In this document: in pieces, positions 8,901 through 14,532 of the stretch | Position numbering within the stretch: the first letter of the stretch is position 1 | How the letters are laid out: each line of letters starts with the position of its first letter | Assembly (NCBI GenBank): GCA_003118195.1 | Contig: BEXV01002686.1 | Location: forward strand, 1-14,579 | DNA: 14,579 nt | Direction: 5' to 3' | Source: Hemicentrotus pulcherrimus | Lineage: Eukaryota; Echinodermata; Echinoidea; Camarodonta; Strongylocentrotidae | The notes under the pieces: model-generated | What the model saw: only the letters and a program-made list of their open reading frames with translations | The model's database searches: none | What the model was told of the DNA's origin: nothing | Made by a program: the position numbers and the translations under genes

Positions 8901-11900
8901 CGCATGTTTCTTTTCAGGAACATTTCTGCAAAAACTACTTAAGCTATAGAGGAATGGCATCCATGTTTCAAACATCAGTTTTGCTTTTTCTCTCAAGATT
9001 TCAGTTCGTAAGGAGCAAGCAGTAACCGTCTTGAAGGGAAACAAATTGTTAAGCCAAGAATACATTTGTCAACTGGTCTTTTCCGGTTTGATCTGAAGAA
9101 TGTCTGAATTAATTACCCTTTTTTCAATCAACCCTTGTTATGACTTGCTGGTTTTAGAACTGAAAATGCTTTTGAACTATGGCAAATAGCATGTGCAAAA
9201 TCACCCTATACTATTTAGAAACCTTAAGAAAAATTAATGAAATAGCGATTAAGTTGCATGCGAAAATGGGCCTTCCAAAACGTCATCTTCATCTATTGTA
9301 CATAAAGTTAAATATCGTCAATACTACTGGGCCAGAAGGGATAAGACCACACAGCGAGGTCACTGACAGATGGGAAGTTTTCTATATAGAGGGAGCAAGT
9401 AGCTACAAGTAGGACAGTGGGGCTTTAAAATATTTGTCAATTTGGGAAAGTCAGTTATGAATCTTTCTCATTCTTGTTCAGACTTGACGAACAAGGTGAA
9501 TTCAAGACTTTGGCGTACAACGACCAAACTCGCTCTCCTTACATGAACGTCCCGGTGGAAGAGGTAAACAAGATCTACCAAGCTCTCAAGAAGTTCAACG
9601 AATTCCTTTACAGAAAGGAGAACTTCATCGACTACAAGCTCCAGCCAGGTATTGAAATAGACCTCATGATGATTCTGAAATATTCAGTTTAGTTTCTTTC
9701 ATTTCACATGAACAAATACAATACATTAACACAACATAGCATATTTACAAAATTTATATTCGTGAACAATAAAGACATTTACACAGCATAAGTTTGTAAA
9801 GCATTTTACACTAAATAATTTCGAAATTACATGTGAAATACAGGAACTAAACAAAAAGCATATAGCTTGTAGAATTTAAGTTCCTCAAAATAATTTTGAC
9901 ACAGTGACATAATATGGCACACATAACAGGCCATGTTTTGTGTGAGTTGGATGTAAGTGCGCGCGCGTGTGGGTGTGTGTGGGTGGGTGGAGGAGTGGGT
10001 TTACTATATGCCCATAAATATAGGATATTGCACTGTTTTTCTCTGGTCGGTCTGCCAGTGAGCAAACTATTGCCCATCCGTGTCTTATAATAGCAAGTAG
10101 GATTTCTGTTGCGGGAAATGTATACAGTGAATGTACTCCAAACTTAGTCTCGCCCTCTTTGACCTTTATATACAAAATATTGATATTACCTGCTTGATGT
10201 GCACGTCTCAAAATTAATGTTGAAAATCACGTGTTATGTATATTCGGTATTATTGTTATTCAGTATTGGGGTAGTTTTTGTTGTTATTGGGTTGTCATTC
10301 TTATACAATTTATAATTATTATCTTTTTTGTATTTAATATCATTGTTGTTGTTGCAGTTATAATTATTACTTTCATAATCATCATTTTTAATAATTATTA
10401 TTATGCTAAATATTATTATTGTTATTGGTTTCATTATTCTTATTATTCAGGTGGGCTGTATCTAATACAGACCACCTTATAATTTTGTTAAAATTGCCTT
10501 TATTATTATCAGGTGGGCTGTATCTTATACAGACCACCTTATAATTTTGTTAAAATTGCCTTTATTATTATTATTATTATTATTTATTATTTATTTTTCT
10601 TATTTCGACCCACTTTTTTGTGGACAAGATAATTTGAAAATGGCTCAATCAAATATCTTAAAATTTGGCACACATATGTATAGGCATATGTAGAAATCAA
10701 AATAACGTTTTCAACCTTGACCTTGACTGATGACGTCATCTAGGCGCCATTTTGTGAAAATGAACTCATGATCATATCTTTATAACCGGAACTCATTTCT
10801 CAATCATATTTATCATGATCAAGGTCAACATCCTTCCGGTCAATTTCAAGTCATAAAACGCGCGCGTGCGCGTACGTCCGCGCGTCAGTGCGCGCGCAAA
10901 ATTTTAAAATGCTCAAAATCGTATTAAATTTTGTTTGCATACGTTTCAAGTCATTTTAAGCATTTTATAAAAAATCGCGCGCACGAGCATGCGCGCGCGT
11001 TTTCGCGCGTAACACCATTACACAACATAGAATCGCCATTTTTTTTTCTTTCATGATATTTCCCATATTTTTTCGAGGAATTTGATACCATGTTTATCTC
11101 TTTATGTCCATTAAGAACAAGATGAGCGTCAATTCAAGAAAAATGCCCGTGCGCGCGAGCTCTTTTAATACATAGCATATATGGGCAAAAACATGCCTAT
11201 ACAAAATCCATTATAGCTCTTTGGAATGAACCGTGACCTTCAATTTTTTTTCATATTTAGATAGAGTATGAGTCGAAGATATGATTCCATGTCTCATTTG
11301 GCCATTAAGTGTATCGTGACATCATCATAATGGCCTTGGATCTCAAAATACGAATTTGCATATTATGAAGTCAGCATATTTATGTAAAATTGATTGTATC
11401 TCTGTAAATATTTATCGATTTTCTTCCAAATTTCGATATGATGTAGCTTAGACAATTCTCTACAAGCTCAGTAATCACCATTTTTCATTTTGATGACGTC
11501 ATCTTAGTGAAAATTACGATTAAAGGGCACATATCAGAAATTTCTTAAGTAGCGTGTTATGCCTATTGACGGTGAATTTCGTTCACATCTTTAATCTACA
11601 TGACATTGTTTTTTAGCAGTATCTCGCTTATTTTTGCTCTATTTTGTCTCAAAGTTCAGTTTGACCAGCCCACCTATACTTGTTCCAAACAAGTATTATA
11701 TGTCTAGTTTCTTCTTCAAAATGTGCTCCTTTTTTATAGGTGAAATCATCGCCTTCGACAATAACCGTGTGATGCATGGACGCAGTGCCTACACTGTCAA
11801 GTTTGTTGACGGGGAGGATCATTCCAGGCTTCTCATTGGTGGATTCCTAGACTGGGATGAGATCCATTCTCGCATGCGCCTTCTCGATGAGCGCATGAAT

Positions 11901-11918
11901 GGCACACCAAGGCTGTAA
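2752..11918 (+). CDS. BBOX1-like: Gamma-butyrobetaine dioxygenase (BBOX1)-like oxygenase, complete spliced gene, 482 aa
   Basis: Joined from seven exons: 2752-2918, 4747-5074, 6110-6411, 7205-7310, 8287-8486, 9482-9648, 11740-11918 (1449 nt, 482 aa plus TAA). The family hydroxylates gamma-butyrobetaine to L-carnitine using O2, 2-oxoglutarate, Fe(II) and ascorbate. Order of parts: residues 1-55 presequence without Asp/Glu; C56-C66 Cys cluster; about 104-180 N-terminal zinc domain with WLRDNC (C126, C128, C131, H172); about 203-475 double-stranded beta-helix with H290-x-D292, distal H436 in FDNNRVMHGR, R453 for 2-oxoglutarate, and the LDWD..SRMRLL tail. Human BBOX1 is 387 aa, so nearly all the extra length is N-terminal. 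Intron phases are 2,0,2,0,2,1. WGSE, TCYG, GVQFLNC and the C-terminal DWD..SR favour BBOX1 over the trimethyllysine dioxygenase TMLHE, but substrate is inferred. No frameshift or internal stop was found. Confidence 0.93.
2954..2985. repeat. (AG)16 microsatellite
   Basis: Sixteen perfect AG units, beginning 36 bases after the exon 1 donor. It makes a spurious Ser/Leu-rich frame on the other strand, which I do not call. Confidence 0.95.
3190..3266 (+). ncRNA. Pre-miRNA-like hairpin in intron 1 (candidate only)
   Basis: The two arms pair over about 29 base pairs. From the base: AATATTGAT (3190-3198) with ATCAATATT (3258-3266); a 2x2 mismatch; AAGAATA (3201-3207) with TATTCTT (3249-3255); a small internal loop; ATTTGGGTTT (3211-3220) with AAACCCAAAT (3235-3244), one bulged A; CTG (3221-3223) with CAG (3231-3233); and a 7-base loop, CGTACAA. 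Arm length, small internal loops and loop size resemble an animal pre-miRNA in the sense strand of a host intron. I do not recognise a known mature miRNA. A small palindromic MITE is the main alternative. Confidence 0.35.
3418..3528. repeat. 13-bp inverted repeat pair
   Basis: CCGAAGATGGCGT at 3418-3430 is the exact reverse complement of 3516-3528, with 85 bases between. This may be the terminal repeat of a very small transposon or part of the larger repeat that follows. I found no clear target duplication. Confidence 0.5.
3724..3732. repeat. Target-site duplication, left copy
   Basis: TAGCGCGTT is repeated at 4226-4234. With flanks it reads GTTAGCGCGTT against GCTAGCGCGTT, 10 of 11 identical. 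Confidence 0.75.
3733..4225 (-). mobile_element. 5'-truncated, frameshifted non-LTR retrotransposon (LINE) tail
   Basis: Read on the minus strand this is the C-terminal end of a LINE reverse-transcriptase ORF. VWSVLLYGAKTW, FEMLINRRMMKISWTQ, ILHMTGRKQ, then GRVERSRPRRRPRINW and MAEDRVKWRDVV are found in that order. They match the post-RT tail (LLYGxETW, RRMLKISW, GRPRxxW, AEDRxxWR) common in marine invertebrate LINEs. At least three frameshifts separate these blocks, so the copy is dead. The ends are bounded by a 9-bp target duplication, TAGCGCGTT, at 3724-3732 and 4226-4234. Only about 0.5 kb of the 3' end is present, the usual result of incomplete reverse transcription. Clade is unresolved. 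Confidence 0.85.
4226..4234. repeat. Target-site duplication, right copy
   Basis: Second TAGCGCGTT, on the 5' side of the antisense LINE. The corresponding empty site in copy B reads TAGCGAGTT at 4627-4635. Confidence 0.75.
4511..4699 (+). repeat. Palindrome-bearing repeat, copy B, uninterrupted
   Basis: Matches copy A without the LINE. GTCGTGTTAGC (4620-4630) is the exact reverse complement of GCTAACACGAC (4689-4699). That outer 11-bp stem encloses an imperfect inner stem, TTACCCCTG (4634-4642) with the CAGGAGTAA that ends at 4663. The copy ends 47 bases before the exon 2 acceptor, close to where the branch point should lie. Confidence 0.65.
4747..5074 (+). CDS. BBOX1-like: Coding exon 2: Cys cluster, linker and N-terminal zinc-binding domain (residues 56-165)
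   Basis: The acceptor is a pyrimidine-rich tract ending CCATCTAG|T; the first base completes Cys56. The exon opens with CTDCGKNCGHC (C56, C59, C63, C66), an extra cluster not found in vertebrate BBOX1. A Gln/Ala/Asn-rich linker follows (about 67-100). The family core then begins at DWFEITW and runs through YPYVWLRDNCRCDECY, whose C126, C128 and C131 match the three Cys ligands of the structural zinc in human BBOX1 (Cys38, 40, 43). The exon ends in phase 0 at ATC CAG|GTAGCC. A repeat copy ends 47 bases before the acceptor and a MITE-like element starts 35 bases after the donor, so the exon is closely hemmed by mobile DNA. Confidence 0.92.
5075..6109 (+). other. Intron 2 (phase 0)
   Basis: GTAGCC donor, TTTGAACAG acceptor. 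The first third is the MITE-like element at 5109-5356. The overlapping open frames on both strands at about 5209-5538 lie partly in that element and have no recognisable product. A short CATAATGT tandem lies near 5780. The rest shows nothing. Confidence 0.9.
5109..5356. mobile_element. MITE-like element with long terminal inverted repeats
   Basis: The left end, GGGTCAGTGACACAAAGAC (5109-5127) continuing ATAACTCCAT, is the near-perfect reverse complement of the right end, ATGGAGTTACGTCTTTGTG continuing TCACTGAACCC to 5356. The arms are about 35 bp with one or two indels. The interior has degenerate copies of the same motif: GGAGTTAAGTCTATGTTTCACT near 5200 and GGAGTTATGTCTATATGTTTCC near 5250. 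It has no coding capacity. The superfamily cannot be named, as no clear target duplication is visible. Confidence 0.7.
6110..6411 (+). CDS. BBOX1-like: Coding exon 3: end of the zinc domain and start of the oxygenase domain (residues 166-266)
   Basis: The acceptor is CTGTCTTTGAACAG|ATC and the donor TACGG|GTAAGTATC, a near-perfect consensus; the exon runs from phase 0 to phase 2. It begins IKWTDDH, where H172 sits at the place of the fourth zinc ligand (His82 of human BBOX1). It continues through FPAEWL, VSWGSE, the PSFDYKDI segment (human PTLDFEDV), LVGRGLVIVRNAP and RVGYERFTCYG. Tyr265 in TCYG lines up with Tyr177 of the human substrate cage. Base composition is clearly richer in G+C than the flanking introns, as expected for coding sequence here. 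Confidence 0.94.
6412..7204 (+). other. Intron 3 (phase 2)
   Basis: GTAAGT donor, TATCCTAG acceptor. It contains a poly-C run with an undetermined base at 6555, where the assembly is unsure. An 11-bp hairpin pairs TGATTATAAGT (6909-6919) with ACTTATAATCA (6936-6946). No coding frame is supported. Confidence 0.9.
6546..6560. repeat. Poly-C run with ambiguous base
   Basis: C-rich homopolymer interrupted only by N at 6555. This is a likely assembly or sequencing uncertainty rather than a real variant. Confidence 0.9.
7205..7310 (+). CDS. BBOX1-like: Coding exon 4: HxD iron-binding motif (residues 266-301)
   Basis: The acceptor is TTTATCCTAG|G, whose first base completes Gly266. The donor is GGC|GTAAGTTAG, giving phase 0. 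The exon encodes SDFRVENIFE, then SSLGFTTAALGLHLDLP and YYDYRPG. H290 and D292 are the first two ligands of the catalytic facial triad (human His202 and Asp204; HTD in human, HLD here). Phe269 and Phe282 fall where human BBOX1 has Trp181 and Tyr194 of the cage for the trimethylammonium group. At 106 bases this is the shortest coding exon, and it is too short to stand out by open-frame length alone. Confidence 0.92.
7311..8286 (+). other. Intron 4 (phase 0)
   Basis: GTAAGT donor, AATCACAG acceptor. It holds a SINE at 7449-7593 and, near 7630-7665, a small hairpin whose centre is ACATCATTGATGT. The minus-strand frame at 7918-8100 is unrecognised and probably chance. Confidence 0.9.
7449..7593 (+). 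mobile_element. tRNA-derived SINE
   Basis: An A-box-like TGGAATAGTGGT (7461-7472) and a B box, GGTTCGAATTCC (7505-7516, one extra T against GGTTCGANTCC), sit at tRNA-like spacing. After the tRNA head comes AGTCCTTCGGCTAGACAGTAATCCAC...CTCTCCCCTCCTGTGTAAATTAGTACCT. This resembles the conserved body of widespread animal SINEs (TCCTTGGGCAAGACACTTATCCAC...GTGTAAATGGGTACCT). A second, shorter copy lies in reverse at 12801-12843. It is degenerate and so unlikely to be active. Confidence 0.7.
8287..8486 (+). CDS. BBOX1-like: Coding exon 5: central beta-helix strands (residues 302-368)
   Basis: The acceptor is TATCCCAATCACAG|GTT and the donor ATAGA|GTGAGAAA; phase 0 to phase 2. The product opens VQFLNCLRQ and runs through GGESQFVDAKRVAETLKKEEP, which corresponds to human GVQLLHCIKQ and GGDSEIVDGFNV. 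It then has LDFRLLGIDYIDSH (human VDFTDIGVDY) and ends NLIE, completed by the next exon (human KIIELDD). The reading frame stays open for 27 bases upstream of the acceptor, so frame length alone would misplace the start. The family match and the VQF boundary fix it. Confidence 0.93.
8487..9481 (+). other. Intron 5 (phase 2)
   Basis: GTGAGA donor, TTGTTCAG acceptor. Three open frames (minus 8513-8749, minus 8880-9065, plus 9179-9412) show no family motif and no splice logic. I see no repeat or RNA gene here. Confidence 0.9.
9482..9648 (+). CDS. BBOX1-like: Coding exon 6: strand and helix before the distal histidine (residues 368-424)
   Basis: The acceptor is CATTCTTGTTCAG|A, and its first base completes Glu368. 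The exon encodes LDEQGEFKTLAYNDQTRSP, then NVPVEEVNKIYQALKKFNEFL and KLQPG. These match human LDDKGQVVRINFNNATRD, DVPVERVQPFYAALKEF and KMNPGD. The donor is CCAG|GTATTG, phase 1, with the Gly424 codon split. This donor is weaker than the others (GTATTG rather than GTAAGT) and opens the longest intron, 2091 bases. Both points could favour inefficient splicing or intron retention; reading through would add EIDLMMILKYSV and a stop. Confidence 0.92.
9957..9999. repeat. GC/GT alternating tract
   Basis: GTGCGCGCGCGTGTGGG followed by GT and GGGT units. The alternating purine-pyrimidine part could adopt Z-form DNA. Confidence 0.8.
10231..10447. repeat. ATT/TTATT low-complexity stretch
   Basis: Degenerate TTATT and ATT units. 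It gives open frames on both strands made almost only of Ile/Tyr/Phe/Asn, which I reject as genes. Confidence 0.85.
10448..11675. mobile_element. Non-autonomous repeat element with twin terminal hairpins
   Basis: Begins with a 62-bp unit present twice in tandem (10448-10509, 10510-10571; one mismatch). Each unit starts AGGTGGGCTGTAT and folds back on ATACAGACCACCT with a 3-4 base loop (12 of 13 pairs). The far end, CAGCCCACCT (11666-11675), is the exact reverse complement of AGGTGGGCTG, giving 10-bp terminal inverted repeats. The interior is AT-rich and non-coding. It has CTTGACCTTGAC, TGACGTCATC and several alternating CG/CA tracts (10858-10877, 10987-11000). The boundaries are inferred from the inverted ends only. 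Confidence 0.55.
10562..10600. repeat. (ATT)n microsatellite
   Basis: ATT units, degenerating to TTATTT, immediately after the second 62-bp unit. Confidence 0.85.
11740..11918 (+). CDS. BBOX1-like: Coding exon 7: distal iron ligand, 2-oxoglutarate arginine and C terminus (residues 424-482)
   Basis: The acceptor is CCTTTTTTATAG|GT. The exon encodes GEIIAFDNNRVMHGRSAY with H436 as the distal iron ligand (human His347). It then has EDHSRLLIGGFLDWDE, with R453 in the place of the Arg that binds the 2-oxoglutarate carboxylate (human Arg360), and the helical tail SRMRLLDERMNGTPRL before TAA at 11916-11918. Phe459 lies where the human cage has Tyr366. The acceptor is only 64 bases downstream of the proposed right end of a 1.2-kb repeat element. 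Confidence 0.95.
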
Positions 11919-12085
11919 AAGGATGTGACATCGACGATTGGGGGCGTCCTTGTGTTTTAAGCATAATTAGTAAAGAGATGCATTGATGCCTATATTATAT
12001 AACGTTGGATTCAATTCTTCTTACCTATTTTCATGAAATAATTTGAACAATAATGAAGAATAAATAGTAATCTCGTAATCATTTC
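11919..12085 (+). other. 3'UTR with poly(A) signal
   Basis: Short 3'UTR after the TAA. A canonical AATAAA lies at 12059-12064, 141 bases after the stop, so cleavage is expected roughly 10-30 bases later; the end given is approximate. The next AATAAA matches, such as at 12721, are much further away and would give an unusually long UTR. Confidence 0.6.
12059..12064 (+). terminator. Polyadenylation signal AATAAA
   Basis: The first exact AATAAA hexamer downstream of the stop codon, in an AT-rich context. It is the likely 3' processing signal of the BBOX1-like transcript. Confidence 0.6.
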
Positions 12086-12254
12086 ATAAAAACAGGTAAA
12101 AACCGTTTTCCAACAATATGGGCAACAGTGCTGTTACTTCCACAGAATTTGCTCTCATCAAGAGGTCGAATGCATAGAACACAAAAAAGCTCCCTCCTTT
12201 AGAGATTATTATGTCGGGAGGAACTGCTTTTAGCTCCATAAAATTGACCTTTGA

Positions 12255-12271
12255 TGTGTGTGTGTGTGTGT
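12255..12271. repeat. (TG)8 microsatellite
   Basis: Eight TG units and a T, ten bases before the CT tract. Confidence 0.9.
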
Positions 12272-12280
12272 CCCAATTTT

Positions 12281-12410
12281 CTCTCTCTCTCTCTCTCTTT
12301 TCTCTCTCTTCCTCTCTCTTTCTCTCTCTCTCTCTCTCTCTTCCTCTCTCTCTCTCTCTCTCTCCCCCTCTCTCTCTCTCATTTTGCCCCCCCCCTCTCC
12401 CCCTCATTCT
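12281..12410. repeat. (CT)n microsatellite and C-rich tail
   Basis: About 100 bases of CT units broken by TT/CC, then C-rich sequence. The pyrimidine-only strand could form triplex DNA. The Arg/Glu-rich frame on the other strand is an artefact of this repeat. Confidence 0.9.
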
Positions 12411-12800
12411 AAAAGACCTGTATAATCTATGTATATAAGTGCAATTTCATATATTTTATGCTGGCTACGTATAGAATATTCAAAACATAGTTATTACAAT
12501 TACTCATAGGAACTTTAAGTTTGTCAAATATCCTTCTGCCTAGACTCAATAGACATGTTTCATATGCAACATAAGACAATGTGTTTATACACTGCAGTTT
12601 AATTATTTCTATGTTGTACCTGAAATTGTTTTGCTGCCTATCTTGGGCGTGTTTTGTTTGTAAAAATGCAATTATAGTGACAATTAATATTCTTTTAATG
12701 ACAACTGCTTTACAACTAGTAATAAAGTTAATGAAGTGAATATAGATATTACAATTATTATTTTTTTAGGTGTTAACAATTAACAGACAAAAGGGAAGAA

Positions 12801-12843
12801 AAGGATTATAGTTCCGGGCTGGAATTCAAGACATAAACCCTTG
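12801..12843 (-). mobile_element. SINE fragment, same family as 7449-7593
   Basis: On the minus strand it reads CAAGGGTTTATGTCTTGAAT, then TCCAGCCCGG, an A instead of C, and ACTATAATCCTT. This follows the + copy (CAAGGGTTTAAGGTTCGAAT, TCCAGCCCGGCACTATAGTCC) across the B-box region. Only about 43 bases are recognisable. Confidence 0.6.
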
Positions 12844-12931
12844 CATATAAAAAACTATCGACCAATTTTGATTTCAATTTGAGTATATCAAGTATATAGT
12901 AGTTTTGGAATAACATTACTACCTTCACAGA

Positions 12932-12945
12932 CCACAAGAGGGCGC
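12932..12945 (+). promoter_or_regulatory. CTCF-like motif
   Basis: CCACAAGAGGGCGC agrees with the vertebrate CTCF core CCASYAGRKGGCRS at 13 of 14 places. It lies about 0.85 kb past the poly(A) signal. AGAGGGCGC is also common in invertebrate transposon ends, so binding is uncertain. Confidence 0.3.
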
Positions 12946-13285
12946 ACTAAGTGGATCCTTTTCACCAAGTTCTTAGTTTGAACATGGCTGTAGAGTATAC
13001 TGGTTTCTATCCACTCATTTTGTATTACTATAGAATACTCCGGGTCACTCACAGTTTGTAACTGAACAATTCCAAATTTACCCGTTGAATAGAGTTAAGC
13101 TTTATAAGAATACGTTGCAGTATCATACTGTATACGGCAAATCAGAATCCAGTTGACTGATATAACGGGATCAATTTCAGATTCCATTGATTTTCTGAAA
13201 AAGAAGTATAGCCATATTTCAAAAGAGATAGAGGTATGGTGAAAAATGGGTTGCTACTGTTTCAAAAGATAAAAACAAAAAAAGA

Positions 13286-13491
13286 TTTAAACAAAAAACA
13301 AAGTCCATTCCTAAATAAACAAAAATGGTATTCCCCACCACAACATTCGGCACAATAAACATCGGCACAAACAAATCGGGAACATGTTGGGTGTCTTTTA
13401 AACAAAAGACAAAGTCCATTCCTAAATAAACATGAATGGTATTCCCTACCACAACATTCGGCACAATAAAAATCGTTACAAACAAATCGGG
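13286..13491. repeat. Tandem duplication, 95-bp units at 111-bp period
   Basis: 13286-13380 and 13397-13491 match with about 7 differences in 95 bases. Each carries AAAGTCCATTCCTAAATAAAC and ACAACATTCGGCACAATAAA. The period is 37 codons, so the minus frame stays open through both and repeats a Cys-rich segment (YCAECCGxEYHxCLFRNGLC). No gene context was found. Confidence 0.85.
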
Positions 13492-13620
13492 AAGTTCGGG
13501 GAGCCCCCNGGCATGGGTTGCCCGACAATTTTACTTGCGGGCAGGTAGTTATTGTTCGAGGGCTGGGTGATCAAAAAGTAATAGGTTGATTTGGCCAGTC
13601 ACATAGAAATCCCTCGAAGT

Positions 13621-13635
13621 ACCAGTCCGCCCCTG
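13621..13635 (-). mobile_element. hAT-like terminal inverted repeat remnant
   Basis: ACCAGTCCGCCCCTG is the reverse complement of CAGGGGCGGACTGGT, a sequence typical of hAT transposon ends. It would close an element lying to the left. I could not find the partner end or an 8-bp duplication, and the area has an N at 13509. Confidence 0.4.
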
Positions 13636-14532
13636 GCTAAAAACGGAAGTATGATTGATAGGAAGAAATTCCCCGGTGCTCCCTGACCTTTTGACCTAGG
13701 CCGGAAGCAATGTGAAGTTTGCTCTCAATGTTACATGAACAACATAACTCTGTGTGAACAGAAATCAGAGGTAAACACATTGTTTGAGTTTTAAACATAT
13801 AGGGAGTTATCTGTGTTTCCTTCGTGTTTATACGTCTTACATCTAATTACGTTGAACAAACCAGTTAAATAATTCATCGTAGGAATGAGGTAAATATGTT
13901 TTGGTTTTTGTTAATAACATTTGCTTGTATGAGGATTATACTTATTGAGAAATTATCTACAACAAGCAATCAACTAAACTGCTCTACATATATCTGTTAC
14001 CCCATGTTTATATTGAGCGTTGTAAACGTTGTTAAATGTCTACATATGTATTTTCAAGATTTTCATTGCTTGGATTTTTTGCATTCGACAGAAGAAGACA
14101 AAGTTTTGTTCTGTATATAGGTAATATAATTATGTTTTTTCAACGTTTATTTCGCATGGAAATTATTTTGTTATAATGTTCAAAGTTGAAAATGGTTAAT
14201 GCGACGCTTTTGATGTCGCTATTTATACTATGCATGCCTGTAAATAAAAGAAAAAAGAAATTATGTCTAAATGTTTTGTTTCCTATATTGACTGCCCTCA
14301 AGTTTTGCTTTCCTATGTAGGCAAGACCAAGCTATTTTCTAATATGTTTCCTATAACCCCGTCTAAATTATTGACAGGTATATATAAACAGCGTATATTT
14401 GGGTGAGACTTATCTTGCGTCGCTTTGATTGAGTATGAAAAACGTGGGATTTCATAAACCGAAGTGAGATCAAAACAATATAATTATGAAAGAGAAACAA
14501 GTGTTTGTGGGTGAAATATGTAGTATTAAGGT

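Larger units (their letters stand above)
9649..11739 (+). other. Intron 6 (phase 1), mostly repeat-derived
   Basis: GTATTG donor, TTTTTTATAG acceptor; the longest coding intron. It contains a GC/GT alternating tract at 9957-9999, ATT/TTATT low-complexity DNA at 10231-10447, and a 1.2-kb element from 10448 to 11675. Open frames inside it are made by the low-complexity DNA. Confidence 0.9.

Noticed and set aside
9179..9412. 77-aa plus frame in intron 5
   Set aside because: Ordinary-looking composition but no family match I can recognise, and it lies between two well-supported exons of the same strand without splice logic.
10231..10482. Hydrophobic Ile/Tyr/Phe frame resembling a membrane protein
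   Set aside because: Made of ATT/TTATT low-complexity DNA, with a mirror frame on the other strand.
10448..10571. Start of a CRISPR array
   Set aside because: Only two directly abutting units with no spacer between them, in an animal intron.
2752..11918. Trimethyllysine dioxygenase (TMLHE) instead of BBOX1
   Set aside because: The presequence and the HQRS after the zinc Cys recall TMLHE, but three closely spaced zinc Cys (CxCxxC), WGSE, TCYG, GVQFLNC and the C-terminal DWD..SRMR fit BBOX1 better. Not fully excluded without a phylogeny.
12084..12407. Arg/Glu-rich 107-aa frame on the minus strand
   Set aside because: Produced by the CT microsatellite read in reverse; no start context, splice sites or family.
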